Shown here: piece by piece, positions 11,101 to 21,595 of the stretch
How the letters are laid out: every line of letters starts with the position of its first letter
How positions within the stretch are numbered: position 1 is the stretch's first letter
From: Lingula anatina
Taxonomy: Eukaryota; Brachiopoda; Lingulata; Lingulida; Lingulidae
Length of the DNA: 64,000 nucleotides
Direction of reading: 5' to 3'
Assembly (NCBI RefSeq): GCF_001039355.2
Contig: NW_019775433.1
Location: 13,682-77,681 of the forward strand
Translations under genes and position numbers: made by a program
Notes under the pieces: generated by a model
Seen by the model: only the letters and a program-made list of their open reading frames with translations
Databases searched by the model: none
Told to the model about the DNA's origin: nothing

Positions 11101-12355
11101 GTGTTATAGACAGATGTACATATTATGTTCTATAATAACTCAATACTGTATATTCCAGCACCATGTGGACTCTGCTATTGGTGTCTATGTTATAGATAGA
11201 TACACATACTATGCTCTGGAGTTCTTGGAGAAAGTGACCCCAGAAAGCAAGAAAACTCTTAGTCAATTCGTAAGTAAAACAATGACAATTGTCAGGGACG
11301 GATCCAGAGATATTTTCTGGTAGTCTTCCAAATCATCTTTTTTGGTCCATCCTCTGTTTTTTAATGCTTCTGACAAAGAAATAACTTAAATGCCGGTCAA
11401 TGTAAACTTGAAAAATTCAGACCATCTTCCAAAAGACCTAGAAAACAGCCTCTTGCCGCCCCTGATTATTAAAACATAAATACACAGACTGGAAATATGG
11501 TGTTATTGAAACTTTTTAAATATAATTCTAGTATTTGAGCTATTCAGGTTTTTCATGTACATTACTTCTGCAAATTTAGCGTAGTTATATATTTTAAATT
11601 ATCAATCTGATCATAGGCACTGGTCAGATTTCAGTCCAGTCCACTTACTTTGAAGTAACCCAACACCTTAGGCTTAAAAGGGTAATTGATATACTGCTGA
11701 AACTTCTATGATCTGATGAATCTTTGTACTGACTTCCAGTTAAAAGTGTGCCCAAAGTCTGCCTGTGTATCCACAGTGGGTGTGAGGACGGACCTGTTTC
11801 AGCGGGACCCTAAGAAAGTGCTGGTGACAGATTTCTTTGGCAGTGTGAGGAACGTGGAATTGTCACCATACACTGTGACACTGAATGATACTGGTGATAC
11901 TGGTGATAGTACAGCGTCTGACAGGGAAACTTGCAGGTAACGTTATGGCATCTCATGATCTGTTAACATTTTTATCTTTTTTGTATTTAGTTATTTGTTT
12001 TTAGTTAGCAAAAATGATTTGGGTAAGAAAACAACAAAATTTAGATAAGATGAAAATTAAAAAAGAAGGTATTTGGATTGATTCAACTCAGGATTTTAAA
12101 GTTTTATCCTGGCTGAAATTTTATACTTTTATATAATTATCTAAAATATAAAAAAAAAAGGTTTTACTTGGCCTAAAGCGTGGGATTTTCAGGAATTACA
12201 ATTGCATATTTTCATCTGTGACACAGAACTTTTTTGCCTTGCCCACTAAATATGGTTTATTTTGCAGTGCTGATTCCTGTGCTCCGAAAAAGAAAATACA
12301 AAGGAAAAAGATGTCATATGTCGACCAGTTTCCGGTAGAACAGTTTTTAAAGAGG
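8122..12355 (+). CDS. PIGK: PIGK/GPI8, catalytic subunit of GPI transamidase (C-terminus unresolved)
   Basis: Exons: 8122-8211, 8644 to about 8699 (cut by an N), 8912-8970, 9395-9471, 9737-9848, 10138-10234, 10574-10691, 11159-11269, 11740-11936, 12268-12355. All junctions after the N are in phase. Exon 1 encodes a signal peptide (hydrophobic run FTFVLLLFL). The clan CD (legumain-type) cysteine protease core is clear: GHTNNWAVL, ADDMACNPRNP, VYGHDVEVDYRGYEVTVENF, catalytic His in GHGGDGFL, catalytic Cys in IIDTCQA, and YSPN, CPKSACVST and TDFFGSVR blocks. It cleaves the C-terminal signal of precursor proteins in the ER and transfers them to GPI. After the N, the expected CTSRFW... part of exon 2 is absent. 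After 12355 the vertebrate-type membrane segment was not found; the next candidate acceptor (after the T-tract, about 12603) gives an immediate stop. Tandem partial duplications flank exons 4, 7 and 8. Confidence 0.93.
9195..9420 (+). repeat. Three tandem copies of the PIGK exon 4 acceptor region
   Basis: A unit of about 86 bases beginning TAATTCCTG and containing a GT(A)G acceptor followed by (C/T)ATGGTGTTCAA-like sequence occurs at about 9195-9278, 9279-9364 and 9365 onward. Only the third runs into the real exon 4 (9395-9471). The first two are decayed copies with acceptor-like sequences, so the region could spawn cryptic splicing. Confidence 0.8.
10647..10790 (+). repeat. 51-bp tandem repeat spanning the PIGK exon 7 donor
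   Basis: The last 45 bases of exon 7 plus GTAAGT form a unit starting ATACTGGG(T/C)GTGGC, present at 10647-10697, 10698-10748 and, in part, 10749-10790. Units 1 and 2 keep a consensus donor; unit 3 lacks one. The unit length is a multiple of three and stays open, so choosing the second donor would add 17 in-frame residues (VSILGVASSRVGEDSLS). Confidence 0.88.
11043..11209 (+). repeat. Tandem duplication of PIGK exon 8 start and its acceptor
   Basis: A unit of about 81-86 bases (TAT(C/G)TTCTATAATAACTC, acceptor, CACCATGT(A/G)GACTCTGC) occurs at 11043-11123 and again from 11124. The second copy is the functional exon 8 (11159-11269). The first copy reads the same protein but hits a TAA within 20 codons and has no donor, so it is a dead pseudo-exon. 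Confidence 0.85.
11293..11464 (-). mobile_element. MITE with CAGGGGCGGATCC-type termini, copy 1
   Basis: The element starts CAGGGACGGATCC and ends CCGCCCCTG, in PIGK intron 8. An inverted relative lies at 21833-22000; both contain GTCTTCC/GGAAGAC words and a TGTAAACTT segment. The termini resemble hAT-type MITEs, but no exact target duplication was found. Which strand is 'forward' is arbitrary. Confidence 0.65.
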
Positions 12356-13998
12356 GTAGGATGTGTCTTTGTTCTTTTACTATGATTGTTTCAGTGACAC
12401 CAAGGCAGCAGAAGTTATATATTGATATTAAAAGATGTAATAATTCTGAACTGCTAATCCCATAAATGTCGATATTTAGTCTTTGTTCTTTATCTGACAA
12501 AAACCGAAAAATGTGAAAACCAAGAAATTTTTCCACATTGGTATGGGATGATGTTTATTTGTCAAGTATATTTAAATTAAGAAATGACTTTTTTTTTTTT
12601 CAGAGGTGATATTATTAGGAGGCATATTTGAATAGTTTAACGGGAAATATGAGTACAGAAAGCAGAGATGAGAGCAGATAAATAAAACATGAACCAGTTC
12701 TGAAGTAAGATCATAAGTCATGGTGCAGTTGAGTTCTTCGAAAGGACGGAGATTGACTGTAACAGATTTTCAAGTGAAATTTGAAGACTCTGTGTCAGAT
12801 TTTGTTGGAAATTCTCCGTAATTTGCATGTTCATTGTCTCTGTGCCACCCTGCAAAGTCCGTTGTCATCATCACTGAGGTGAAAAGAGAGCCAACATGTT
12901 ATGCAGATTTTTTATGTGCAATATTTTTATAACAAAACTATGTAAAGAAAAGTATCTCTTTTTAATCATATTTTACTACAGGTTGTTGAATTGCTCATGA
13001 ACCTAGAACGGTGACCAGGACAATTATATTCAGTATTACAGTGAACCAAATATGAAGACGATACGATCACATGATTTGCGTAGGATAATTAATTCAAAGC
13101 ATAATCTATGCACTTGGCTTCTGGGAGTTTTTTCACTTCGGCCGCACACGTAAGTTAATCACTCCTTATCTGCTCCAGGAGGCCCGTCATTCAGCTAATC
13201 TGATTGTACTCAGCGAGAGTCACTGCAGAGTTGAATCTATCTGCGTAGAAAGATATTGTCATTGACATTGGGAACACCCTAAGATAAGGATGTCCGGGTA
13301 CTCATAGGTGTACTTGGTTCAGACTGATTATTTTCTGTATAATTTAAATAACTTTTCTTATTCAGATCAGTAGCATATAACCAGAGAGTCTGACAGAACT
13401 AACCTCAGGTCGTACATGTACAAAGTGATAAACGTGAACCAAAAATAAAGACCCGAGAAATGGAAAATGAAGGGGATATATTAAGGGAAAAACTTTTTGT
13501 ATCAGGTTACCCATATTATGTCATTCTAATCCATCTCATCTCCGAAAACGCAAATAAATTTATTGCCCTATTAACAACCTCTCCATATTTTATTTAAGAA
13601 AAAAAATTGCTTCTTACTTTACTTTTATCTTGCATGACCAGCTGTCCGATTTCCTAACGTCGATGATGACTAAGTGTTGAGGAAAAAAAGTTATGTCGCA
13701 TCTTACTTTAACCTTGAAATCGGATTCCTTGAGGTGATAAAAATGTTTTGACGTGGAATACGCAGAATAAGATGAGTATCTTTTATGAACTTGAATTGAC
13801 TCGGTTTAGGTAAATAATTACCGTCTTTACCAGAAATTACCAGAAAAAGAGATGTCTATCTTCCTTGGAAGGGAATTTGATATCACCATTCGTCGTGGTT
13901 TTTATCATAATAAGGCCAACCTTTTCAATTTTTTTCCTCCGTGAAATAAGAATTAAGTCCAAAGCTACACTCACTGTTTAACGGTATTTTTGTTGTTG
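12356..13998. other. Region downstream of PIGK, no gene recognised
   Basis: This stretch should hold the PIGK 3' end. An AG acceptor after a T-tract near 12603 and another near 12981 are present, but neither leads to a transmembrane segment. No other exon or repeat was recognised. PIGK 3' UTR probably occupies part of it. Confidence 0.4.
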
Positions 13999-14002
13999 TT
14001 AA

Positions 14003-14339
14003 AGGGATAATAACTCTTCGTTTCGGCCAAAAAATGAATTTTCCTGGAGTAAACAACAATTTTCCCATACTTACCAATGGTTAATGAATCCATTTTTACA
14101 TTCAAAGTTAGTCCCTGGTTTTTTTCTAAAAAGTTTGTTTTTTTCTTAAAATCTCTTAAGAGATTTTAAAAGCGTATAGCCATCAATGGAGGTCACATGG
14201 TCTGATGACAAGCTCAGATATCAGAATAATAGCTATAACTGCCATTTTTAAGGTAAAACAGAATGTATTATATTTCTATGAGTTATTCACAATGTTTTTA
14301 TTGAGAAATATAGAACTCATACGAAGAGTTATTATCCCT
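14003..14339. mobile_element. MITE flanked by TTAA (piggyBac-like)
   Basis: A perfect 19-base terminal inverted repeat, AGGGATAATAACTCTTCGT, bounds 337 bases and is flanked on both sides by TTAA (13999-14002 and 14340-14343), the target signature of piggyBac elements. Inside, at about 14147-14170, is a perfect 24-base palindrome centred on CTTAAG. There is no transposase. Confidence 0.85.
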
Positions 14340-14343
14340 TTAA

Positions 14344-15436
14344 GTGACTGTTAAGTAGATAGATAGTTTTGGTATTTTGCCTATTTTACACACAATATCC
14401 TCATAAAATGCACACGGAGGAACTGCATAGCTGGGCTTTAATTTCTTCATCCCAAATGTGCCTAAGAAGAATAGCACGGGTGCAACGATTTTAGTGTGCA
14501 ACGTCCCCTGTGAGAATTTGTCTCATTTAACGCCGACTTACGGTTCTCAATCTTAACTGGAACATACTGTTTTTCTCTTTTAATAAGAATCACTCTGAAT
14601 GACTTCCTAAAAACAGTTCTCAAACTGTTACATTCATTTCAGAACAACATGAGGAAGTGTAAAAAAAATACATCATATGTTCTAGAATAGATTGAGAACC
14701 GTAAGTGAACGTTAAATGAGACAATTTTTCGCAGGCATATATAGGGCGGTCCCCTTTGAGAGAGCAGACACCCGTCACTGCACTTAAAACGTTACGTCTG
14801 GACTAGGAAGCATATAAACATGGTACTCATCGGTGGAGGAGATATCTGATTATTTCATGCCTACCCCTGGAGCTGTTATCTGAAAAAATCCTCACGTAAA
14901 ACATAAAATCTAAGAAGAATGGTCTCTGTTAAAAGTTTCCCTTGTTGCTTTAATAGACCGTGGTGGCCCGACCTGGAGAATACGTGGGATTCGTCTGTAA
15001 TGAAATTGTCGGAATTTCTTTTTCCTAGAAAGATGAAGAAGATTTATTTCTTCGAAAATTGCACGTGTGGCACCTCCCTGTACTAGACAGTGGATTATCT
15101 GGTCACTGTTCAGGTACATGTATCACCTGATGTACCCGGAGCAAGAGATCGCATTCAGAACAAGTTGGTCCGTGGACTAACAGATCCGCCCGCTTCTTAT
15201 GGCCGACCCACTTTGAAGCAATGCCGCTAATTCCCGGATGGTCTCCCGCCTCCATACGCGCCAATACACGGTTTAAATCTCGCCGTACCTGTACCTGTGC
15301 TATTCTTCATAGGCACATTTGGGACGAAGAATAAAGCCCAGCTATGCAATTCCTCCGAGTGCATTTTACGAGGGTATTGTGTGTAAAAGAGACAAAATAC
15401 CAAAACTATCTATCCATCTACTTTACAGTTAACTGC
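14344..15436. repeat. Nested foldback element of about 1.1 kb
   Basis: Two arms of about 140 bases (14344-14483 and 15293-15436) are inverted copies, sharing words such as AGATAGTTTTGGTATTTTG and TGCATAGCTGGGCTTTA. Inside the left half a second inverted pair (about 14512-14563 and 14686-14732) shares GTCTCATTTAACG and GGTTCTCAATCT. The element abuts the TTAA-flanked MITE directly. It has no coding capacity. It may be a non-autonomous DNA transposon whose family I do not recognise. Confidence 0.75.
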
Positions 15437-15974
15437 TAGGCCCCTGCAGCGACGGCGTGTGGAGTCGAAGAGACAATCGGCGGATTACTCGGCATCGCTT
15501 TTATGTGGAGTCGGCCATATTTAGTTGGCAAATCAGTTAGTCCGCGGATCAACATGTTCTGAAAGCGCTCTGAGAGGGTATTGGAAGCCTGTATTTAATT
15601 AACCAGTACCGCAAACTCTACGCATTTATGAGTATTCTACGTATTTTAGGACGCCCCCACCCCGTTGTTTACAATCTACAATAAGGTCTAACAACCAGCT
15701 AAATTGATTAATAAAAAATATATAAACACACAAAAAATACTGGTACTAATTGATGAATTGAGAGACAATAATATTATATCATACTATGGGAACAAGGGTC
15801 GTAAATAATGAATAGAATAAAAAAATATCTGGTAGTGGGAATGGTCACGAGGAGTAGACAACTGTTGGCCAACATATCCTTAGCAGCTGCAATGTTTTTG
15901 AGTAAGAATTAAGCATTTCTGATAAGCTATTGGGTCTTTTTAAGTGTTCGCTCTCTGCTCTTCGCATATATACG
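15437..15974. other. No gene seen
   Basis: Non-coding sequence between the foldback and the first copy of the 225-base direct repeat. It becomes AT-rich after 15690. No exon, RNA gene or further repeat was recognised. Confidence 0.4.
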
Positions 15975-16199
15975 TGTTATTTTGCATTTTTCCCCTAATT
16001 ATGTACATATACATTTATGCATAAAGCAACAAACCTTGGAGCATGTTTTCAACAGAAATTTTGTTAGTCTTGTGGCATTAATTTTCAAAACATGTTTACT
16101 GTTTAATGCAAGGTCACGGCAGAAAATCCTTTTAATCAGTGAACAAATGTTTACTGTAACAGATAGGAGACAAGCACTCGCGCACGAGGACTGATACAT
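15975..16199 (+). repeat. 225-bp direct repeat, copy 1
   Basis: This segment is identical by eye to 16551-16775, 576 bases away. It contains a 70-codon open frame in both copies, but with no splice or promoter context I regard that as chance. Confidence 0.9.
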
Positions 16200-16550
16200 G
16201 TATTTTCTCGCACGTAGCATACTAGAACGATGACAAGGTGGATTTTTATTAGAAATAGATATTCACATAATTAGCTAGAAAAATATCTGTGCATATTTAA
16301 TGAAAATAGCTCTCTGTAATCTTGGTAGAGGGAGTCTGAGCTTACCTGCCAACAAATTTAATATTATCAACAAGACACATCGTAACGCTGTCTAGGCACG
16401 CTGATCAGTTTGGTCACCAATTCTGGCAGTCAGGGTTACAGATAGATATTTTCTCGCTCACGTGCAAAATACGAGTTTCGTAGTACTTTTATCTTGTTGT
16501 CGATTTTCTTTTTCAGACAAAATACTTTGCATTGATTAATCCTGCACGCA

Positions 16551-16861
16551 TGTTATTTTGCATTTTTCCCCTAATTATGTACATATACATTTATGCATAA
16601 AGCAACAAACCTTGGAGCATGTTTTCAACAGAAATTTTGTTAGTCTTGTGGCATTAATTTTCAAAACATGTTTACTGTTTAATGCAAGGTCACGGCAGAA
16701 AATCCTTTTAATCAGTGAACAAATGTTTACTGTAACAGATAGGAGACAAGCACTCGCGCACGAGGACTGATACATTTGTTCTATGGTAAGTCTTCGTCAT
16801 TTTTCCTATAGGCCAATATGAGCGTGAAACAAGTGTCCAAAAATTGATTTGATTATCAAAT
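16551..16861 (+). repeat. 225-bp repeat copy 2 fused to a copy of the Dae2-like exon 1/intron 1 junction
   Basis: Positions 16551-16775 repeat 15975-16199. Immediately after, 16776-16861 duplicates 17348-17433, namely the last bases of exon 1 of the Dae2-like gene (TTGTTCTATG) with its donor and early intron. Exon 1 itself is not duplicated. The near-zero divergence means either a recent local duplication or a mis-joined second haplotype in the assembly. Confidence 0.85.
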
Positions 16862-17255
16862 CTTTTAAGTCAGTGTTTCGAAATATTTAATATGATGATT
16901 TCAACACCAAGGAATAAATGAACACCCATTCTGGAGATGAAAGTAAATGGGATAAAATATGCGGCACTGAATCTCACTCAAATGATAGAATTAGTTATTT
17001 TTTCTTAAAGTTTTTATATTGAATTCAGCTTTCTAGTTGTTTGCTGTCATTTTATTACATTTTTCTAACAGTTGTTTTGAAAATAGATTTGCAAAGTATC
17101 CGGGAACGCGTCCTATGTCGAAACCTAGAGATGTCCCCTTGATTAACCACATCCTTAATTCCAATGAAAAACGCAATTTTCAAGGTTATATGAAACTAGA
17201 CGCAATTTTCAAGGTTATCTGTAGCAAATAACACACTTGCCCTGGCACAGTTGTG

Positions 17256-17263
17256 TATATAAG
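17256..17263 (+). promoter_or_regulatory. TATA box of the Dae2-like gene
   Basis: TATATAAG lies 59 bases before the ATG at 17315. Transcription would be expected to start near 17285, giving a short 5' leader of about 30 bases. Confidence 0.7.
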
Positions 17264-17314
17264 GCGTACCTAGCTCCGGGTCCTCGTCATTTCAGCGACA
17301 CATTTTAAACCACC

Positions 17315-18950
17315 ATGAAGCTTATACTGGTTGTTTTGGGTATCTTTTTGTTCTATGGTAAGTCTTCGTCATTTTTCCTATAGGCCAATATGAGCGTGAA
17401 ACAAGTGTCCAAAAATTGATTTGATTATCAAATAAGTAAATAGGTCTACATAAATCATCATCCATGTGATATTGCCGTAACTTTTTGACTAACATTCAAT
17501 CGACTTTATATTTTTCCATTTTTGAAACACGATAGAAATTTAAAGAATTGCTATTCCGACGCTGTACCAACACAAATGATTAATAGACGTTATCAAATCG
17601 TATTTTTACAGTTTGGGTTTATAAAACGTTTTGACAATATACAGTTCAGTGCATTTAGATTTAACCTGACTTTTCCAGCTGTCACGGATGCTGACATCTT
17701 GTGCAGTGACCCACGTGGTCGGGCTGGCAGTTATATAGGTGGCGCCCCTGACGGCTGTGAGTGCACCAACGTGGTCAAGAACCTCTGTTCCAGAGCGTAC
17801 ACACAGACTAGGAACTGGAAAAGAGGGACTAAAGTCAGTTTTTTCTTTTTTTATTATTATTATTTTTAAGATTTGGCATATAGAGTTTTTATTCTTGCTT
17901 TCTTTTATTTCATAATTTTATTGAACTTATCTTTTGATAAGTTTCCCTTATTCTCCCGTATTTTCGTTTATTTTTTTCTTTTCATTGCTCATGTCATTAT
18001 AAACCCTGCACCTTTCCTTGCTATATTTGAGTCCAGTCGTACACATCTGATATAATCACAACTGAAATCGCTTCAGGTATGGGGCAATTGCAACAGAATC
18101 CAGCAATTCACTGCTATCGCAACGTTTCCCAGTGGTAGCTACAGTGGCCACGCTGCCATATTTGATTCTTGCACTAGTAACGGGATCAAGGTAAGTTCAA
18201 CAGTTTGACTAGTCAGACGTTACCAATCTCTTAACAAATATCAGTCTAAACCGTGTAACGGCTCTTCCAGCTCGTCCACCGGTCAATACATTGGGAATTA
18301 AACAACCTTTGGTGGACCAAATAGTTGAAAGCTGTCGTCTTTTTCGATAAATAACAGGGTGCATTGAAGCTCGGGATTTTCACTTATTTAGACATCCTTT
18401 TGGCGCCTATTGATTTTGACGTGTCATTCTGCTTACCTGTGAATAATCGATTAGATGCATGCTTGAATATGTACCACAATGTAGACTCGCTATATAATAT
18501 AGGACTTAATTAATATGTCAGAACAACATATAAATATTCTTTTTTATGTTAGCGTTGTTCTAGGAGTAGTGTCTAGAAATGATTAGGATAACACTGTTGA
18601 CTCTTTTAGTAAGAGGGTTGGTACAATTAATCTGGATGGAGGCGAGGGGGGTCACAGGTACGAGGAAACAAGCGTTGCTCCATTTTCTAAACTTTTCGTG
18701 GCGCTCGGATAAATAGCATTTTGTGTGTGTGTGTGGGGGGGGGGGGGCTTTTCGCCCCACATATCGGCAATCCTCGCATAAGAATTAATTAACTATAGTG
18801 GCTCCAGTTGAACTGCCGTGTATGGTTTCTCTTTAGGTGTGGGACCAGTGGTGTGGCCGTGGGAAGATGGACTCTAGAATCATACGAGTCGGTAATAACT
18901 ATCACTACCCCAGCAACGCGGCGGAGGCTTTCTACACCATCGAAGTCTGA
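17315..18950 (+). CDS. Secreted BPSL0067/Tae2-like (Dae2-type) peptidoglycan amidase homologue
   Basis: Four exons: 17315-17357, 17679-17833, 18077-18190, 18837-18950, joined in frame to 141 residues with a TGA stop. The donor of exon 2 is GTCAGT; the others are consensus. Residues 1 to about 19 form a signal peptide (hydrophobic core LILVVLGIFLF). The mature part matches, from memory, the BPSL0067 family, to which the type VI secretion amidase Tae2 belongs: Cys43 in GCECTNVVK stands at the nucleophile position, then TAIATFPSG, the His91 block SGHAAIF, VWDQW, and a C-terminal NAAEAFYTIE. Cys43 and His91 would form the NlpC/P60-type catalytic pair cutting peptide crosslinks of bacterial cell walls. 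Extra cysteines (23, 41, 71 and others) suit a secreted disulfide-bonded form. Own TATA box, introns and an AATAAA at 19074 show a true animal gene rather than bacterial contamination. Enzyme activity is inferred. Confidence 0.8.
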
Positions 18951-19073
18951 TGTGCCTGGCTTTAAACGCAGCTACAGCTAGCGCAGTAGAAGACGGCGTT
19001 TCTTTTAGACTCAGACTTTTACGATGGAATAATGAAGATTGAGAAAAACTGACATCAAATTGTTTGCTATGAA

Positions 19074-19079
19074 AATAAA
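19074..19079 (+). terminator. Poly(A) signal of the Dae2-like gene
   Basis: AATAAA lies 124 bases after the stop codon. A second AATAAA occurs near 19131. Either could serve as the 3' end signal. Confidence 0.6.
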
Positions 19080-19139
19080 TGTTAATTTTGAACGACATAC
19101 TTTTAAATTCAACTGAAACTTTTGAGTGAGAATAAATGT

Positions 19140-20296
19140 TGAATTCTCTGATAGATACTGCGTTCAGTTTGTTTTCATTTAAACTCGCTGTTGCTAATAA
19201 AGATTTTCCTACGGGCCTCTACTTTGCAGCGTGAGTTTAGGTTAATATTTTAATATTATCTTTCTTTTAAACGGAGGAGGCAGAAATTTGAAAAGAAACG
19301 TACCAAAACGTTTTCCACTTACATCATTTCTCATTTATTGTTTTAGAGAATTAATTGATGTTAATATATGTTAATATATTTCCCTAATTCCATAACTGAG
19401 TATTTCCTCAATTAAAATGTTTTCTTAAAAAGCGTATGAGTATATATAATGATTTATCATTCACAAATATTGGCCTTACTGTTATACATAATTGAGGAAT
19501 TTATTTTGAAAATTTCATAGAATGCAGCTGGAGAACTAGAAAATTTTGTGGCGCGGATGTTAGCTGGATAAATATAGGAACATTAGTGGGCATAAGGGTA
19601 CGAGTAATATTGTAATTGTATGGTGGTTAATTGCTTTTAACAATTGATTCCCTGAACTTAAAAGAATAGAGATGAATTTGTTTCTGAATATTCTCAAACG
19701 GTTTCTCATTGGTAGTCATTTAGCTATTCATTGTCGTTCTGAATCGACAAACATTCTTATCAAGTCAATCAAGTTTTGTTCATACATTGATTTTTTTTTA
19801 CTTCTCAAGATATTGCCAAAGTTAATGCAATCCTTCATTGCACTGCCCCCTACATAAGAACTGTTTGAGTCAAAAGATTGTGGAAGACCCTGTGGCACAG
19901 AATGGCATAAATAAAATCCAAATTTTCACTAGTAATCTTTCAGATAAAGCAGTCCAATCTTCTTCTTCTTCTGTGACACGCTTTTCATCAGTCTCTTTTT
20001 CACGCGGGGACCTCTACCCCTTTATAACTGCTCAAACGTCTAAAGTGCGATTTACATTCAGTGAGACGCACTCGGGTTATTATGACTATGAGGTTCTCGT
20101 CTGGATACAGACCAGTGTTATGACTGCGGGGCTAGAGTTTATTAATCAGGTCAATTGTATTTGCATTGATGAATGTGAACACACGATGTTCAACAAGTTA
20201 TGTGAACTTCAGTTTTGGCCACGTTGTTAACTGAAAATATGGTTTTCATTGTGATACAGACGGGGGTCTGGGTAAAGAAGGGCCCACAAGAGGCCA

Positions 20297-20349
<53 letters not shown>

Positions 20350-21595
20350 TTCTTGTCAATTCTGCTTGCTCCGGATAAAATTCCATGCTATAGTGATACA
20401 TTAACGTGGCATCTCATATTTGGAACACTAAGAATAAAATCGGAGTCCAAGTGACTCCAAACTTGGAGTCCAGCAGTGGTGCCTAAAATAATTTCCAATT
20501 ATTAATAATAGGAGATCTCGGGGAAATTAAAAAAAGTAATTACCAACGTTTTCACGTATTTATTTTTAAAATGTGTTTTTCACCCACCCCATATAAAATA
20601 GTCCACTGCATTTAGAAATCAAATTCACTTATACTGTAGTGTATAGGATACAAAAACTATACAATTTTATCACAGAATTTTCCCACGTCTATTTACAATG
20701 TACAGTATTATGAAACAACAAAAGTTATTTCCACAGACACAAGTTACCATATTTACATCATTTATCACGCAGAGTCCGCGCACTTGTATGTCAAATGATT
20801 TTTGCCTAGTTTGACGCACATAAAACTGTGCCTAAAATTGCATTTATCCGTCTTATAGCTTCCAATATGCTGTAAAAGTTTTTTAAAAAACAAATCAGCA
20901 TACACACAAAGTTCAGTCCCTCCAAATAATTTTTTTAATCTTGTATATTGTGCACATACGCTTATCAAGCATTTCAAAAATACTCGTCTCAAAATGAGAT
21001 TGATCTTATTTGTATTGACGAAAAAGTTAACTCTTCTCGGGAATTTGTCGTCCCTACCAAATATCACTGTGATATCATTGCCAACTTCAATCAGCCCTAG
21101 AGACATTCCTCATCGGTACTGTGACACAAAACACGTTAAGGTGACCATAATAGTTATGTCTTCATTGCTCCCTTCGTACTAATAGTATGTTCATCTCATA
21201 TTTAAACTGGCAAACCGAAATGTGGATGTCTTTAGATTATGCACGACACCTCACATTGGCAATGTTATCCGACTGTTATCCAAATGCCAACATCAAACGG
21301 TATAAAATACAGAAATAAGGCAGGATTGTGTCTTTTTTGTTTTATTTTCGTTTCATAACTGAGGAAGGATAAGTCAGTCGGCCAAGATTAAGACCAGAAA
21401 TTTGAGGAAAATGCTTTTTCAAGTCAAACCTTTTTTTCGGCTGACCGAATTAATTTGGATTTTTGTTGCACGTCCACTTTATATGATTATGAAGAAAACT
21501 TGTAGTAGTGAAGGGAATGCACAAATCTGTACCTTCGCCTGTTATGTAGGCCTATCTTTAAATGACGATCCAAATTGAAGCTGGGTACGTCGTGT
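19140..21595. other. Intergenic region between the Dae2-like gene and gene A
   Basis: No supportable exon was found. A run of 50 or more A residues (about 20299-20347) could be the tail of a retroposed sequence inserted in plus orientation, but no SINE body or target duplication was recognised upstream. Open frames at 19838-20230 (plus) and 20765-21106 (minus) have no recognisable domain or splice context. Confidence 0.45.

Noticed and set aside
12603-12640. Possible terminal PIGK exon after a T-tract acceptor
   Set aside because: In the required phase it gives one residue then a stop; possible, but no evidence separates it from 3' UTR.
15982-16770. A 70-codon frame present twice, identical
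   Set aside because: The whole 225-base segment is duplicated, so the frame is kept passively; there is no promoter, splice site or recognisable motif.
19838-20230. 130-codon plus-strand frame before a poly(A) run, considered as a retroposed gene
   Set aside because: No domain was recognised, the A run starts about 65 bases after the stop, and no target duplication was seen; composition is like the surrounding AT-rich DNA.
20299-20347. Poly(A) run considered as the tail of a SINE
   Set aside because: No tRNA-like A and B boxes or target duplication were recognisable upstream.
20765-21106. 113-codon minus-strand frame
   Set aside because: No recognisable domain, no signal peptide and no splice context; chance length is possible in this composition.
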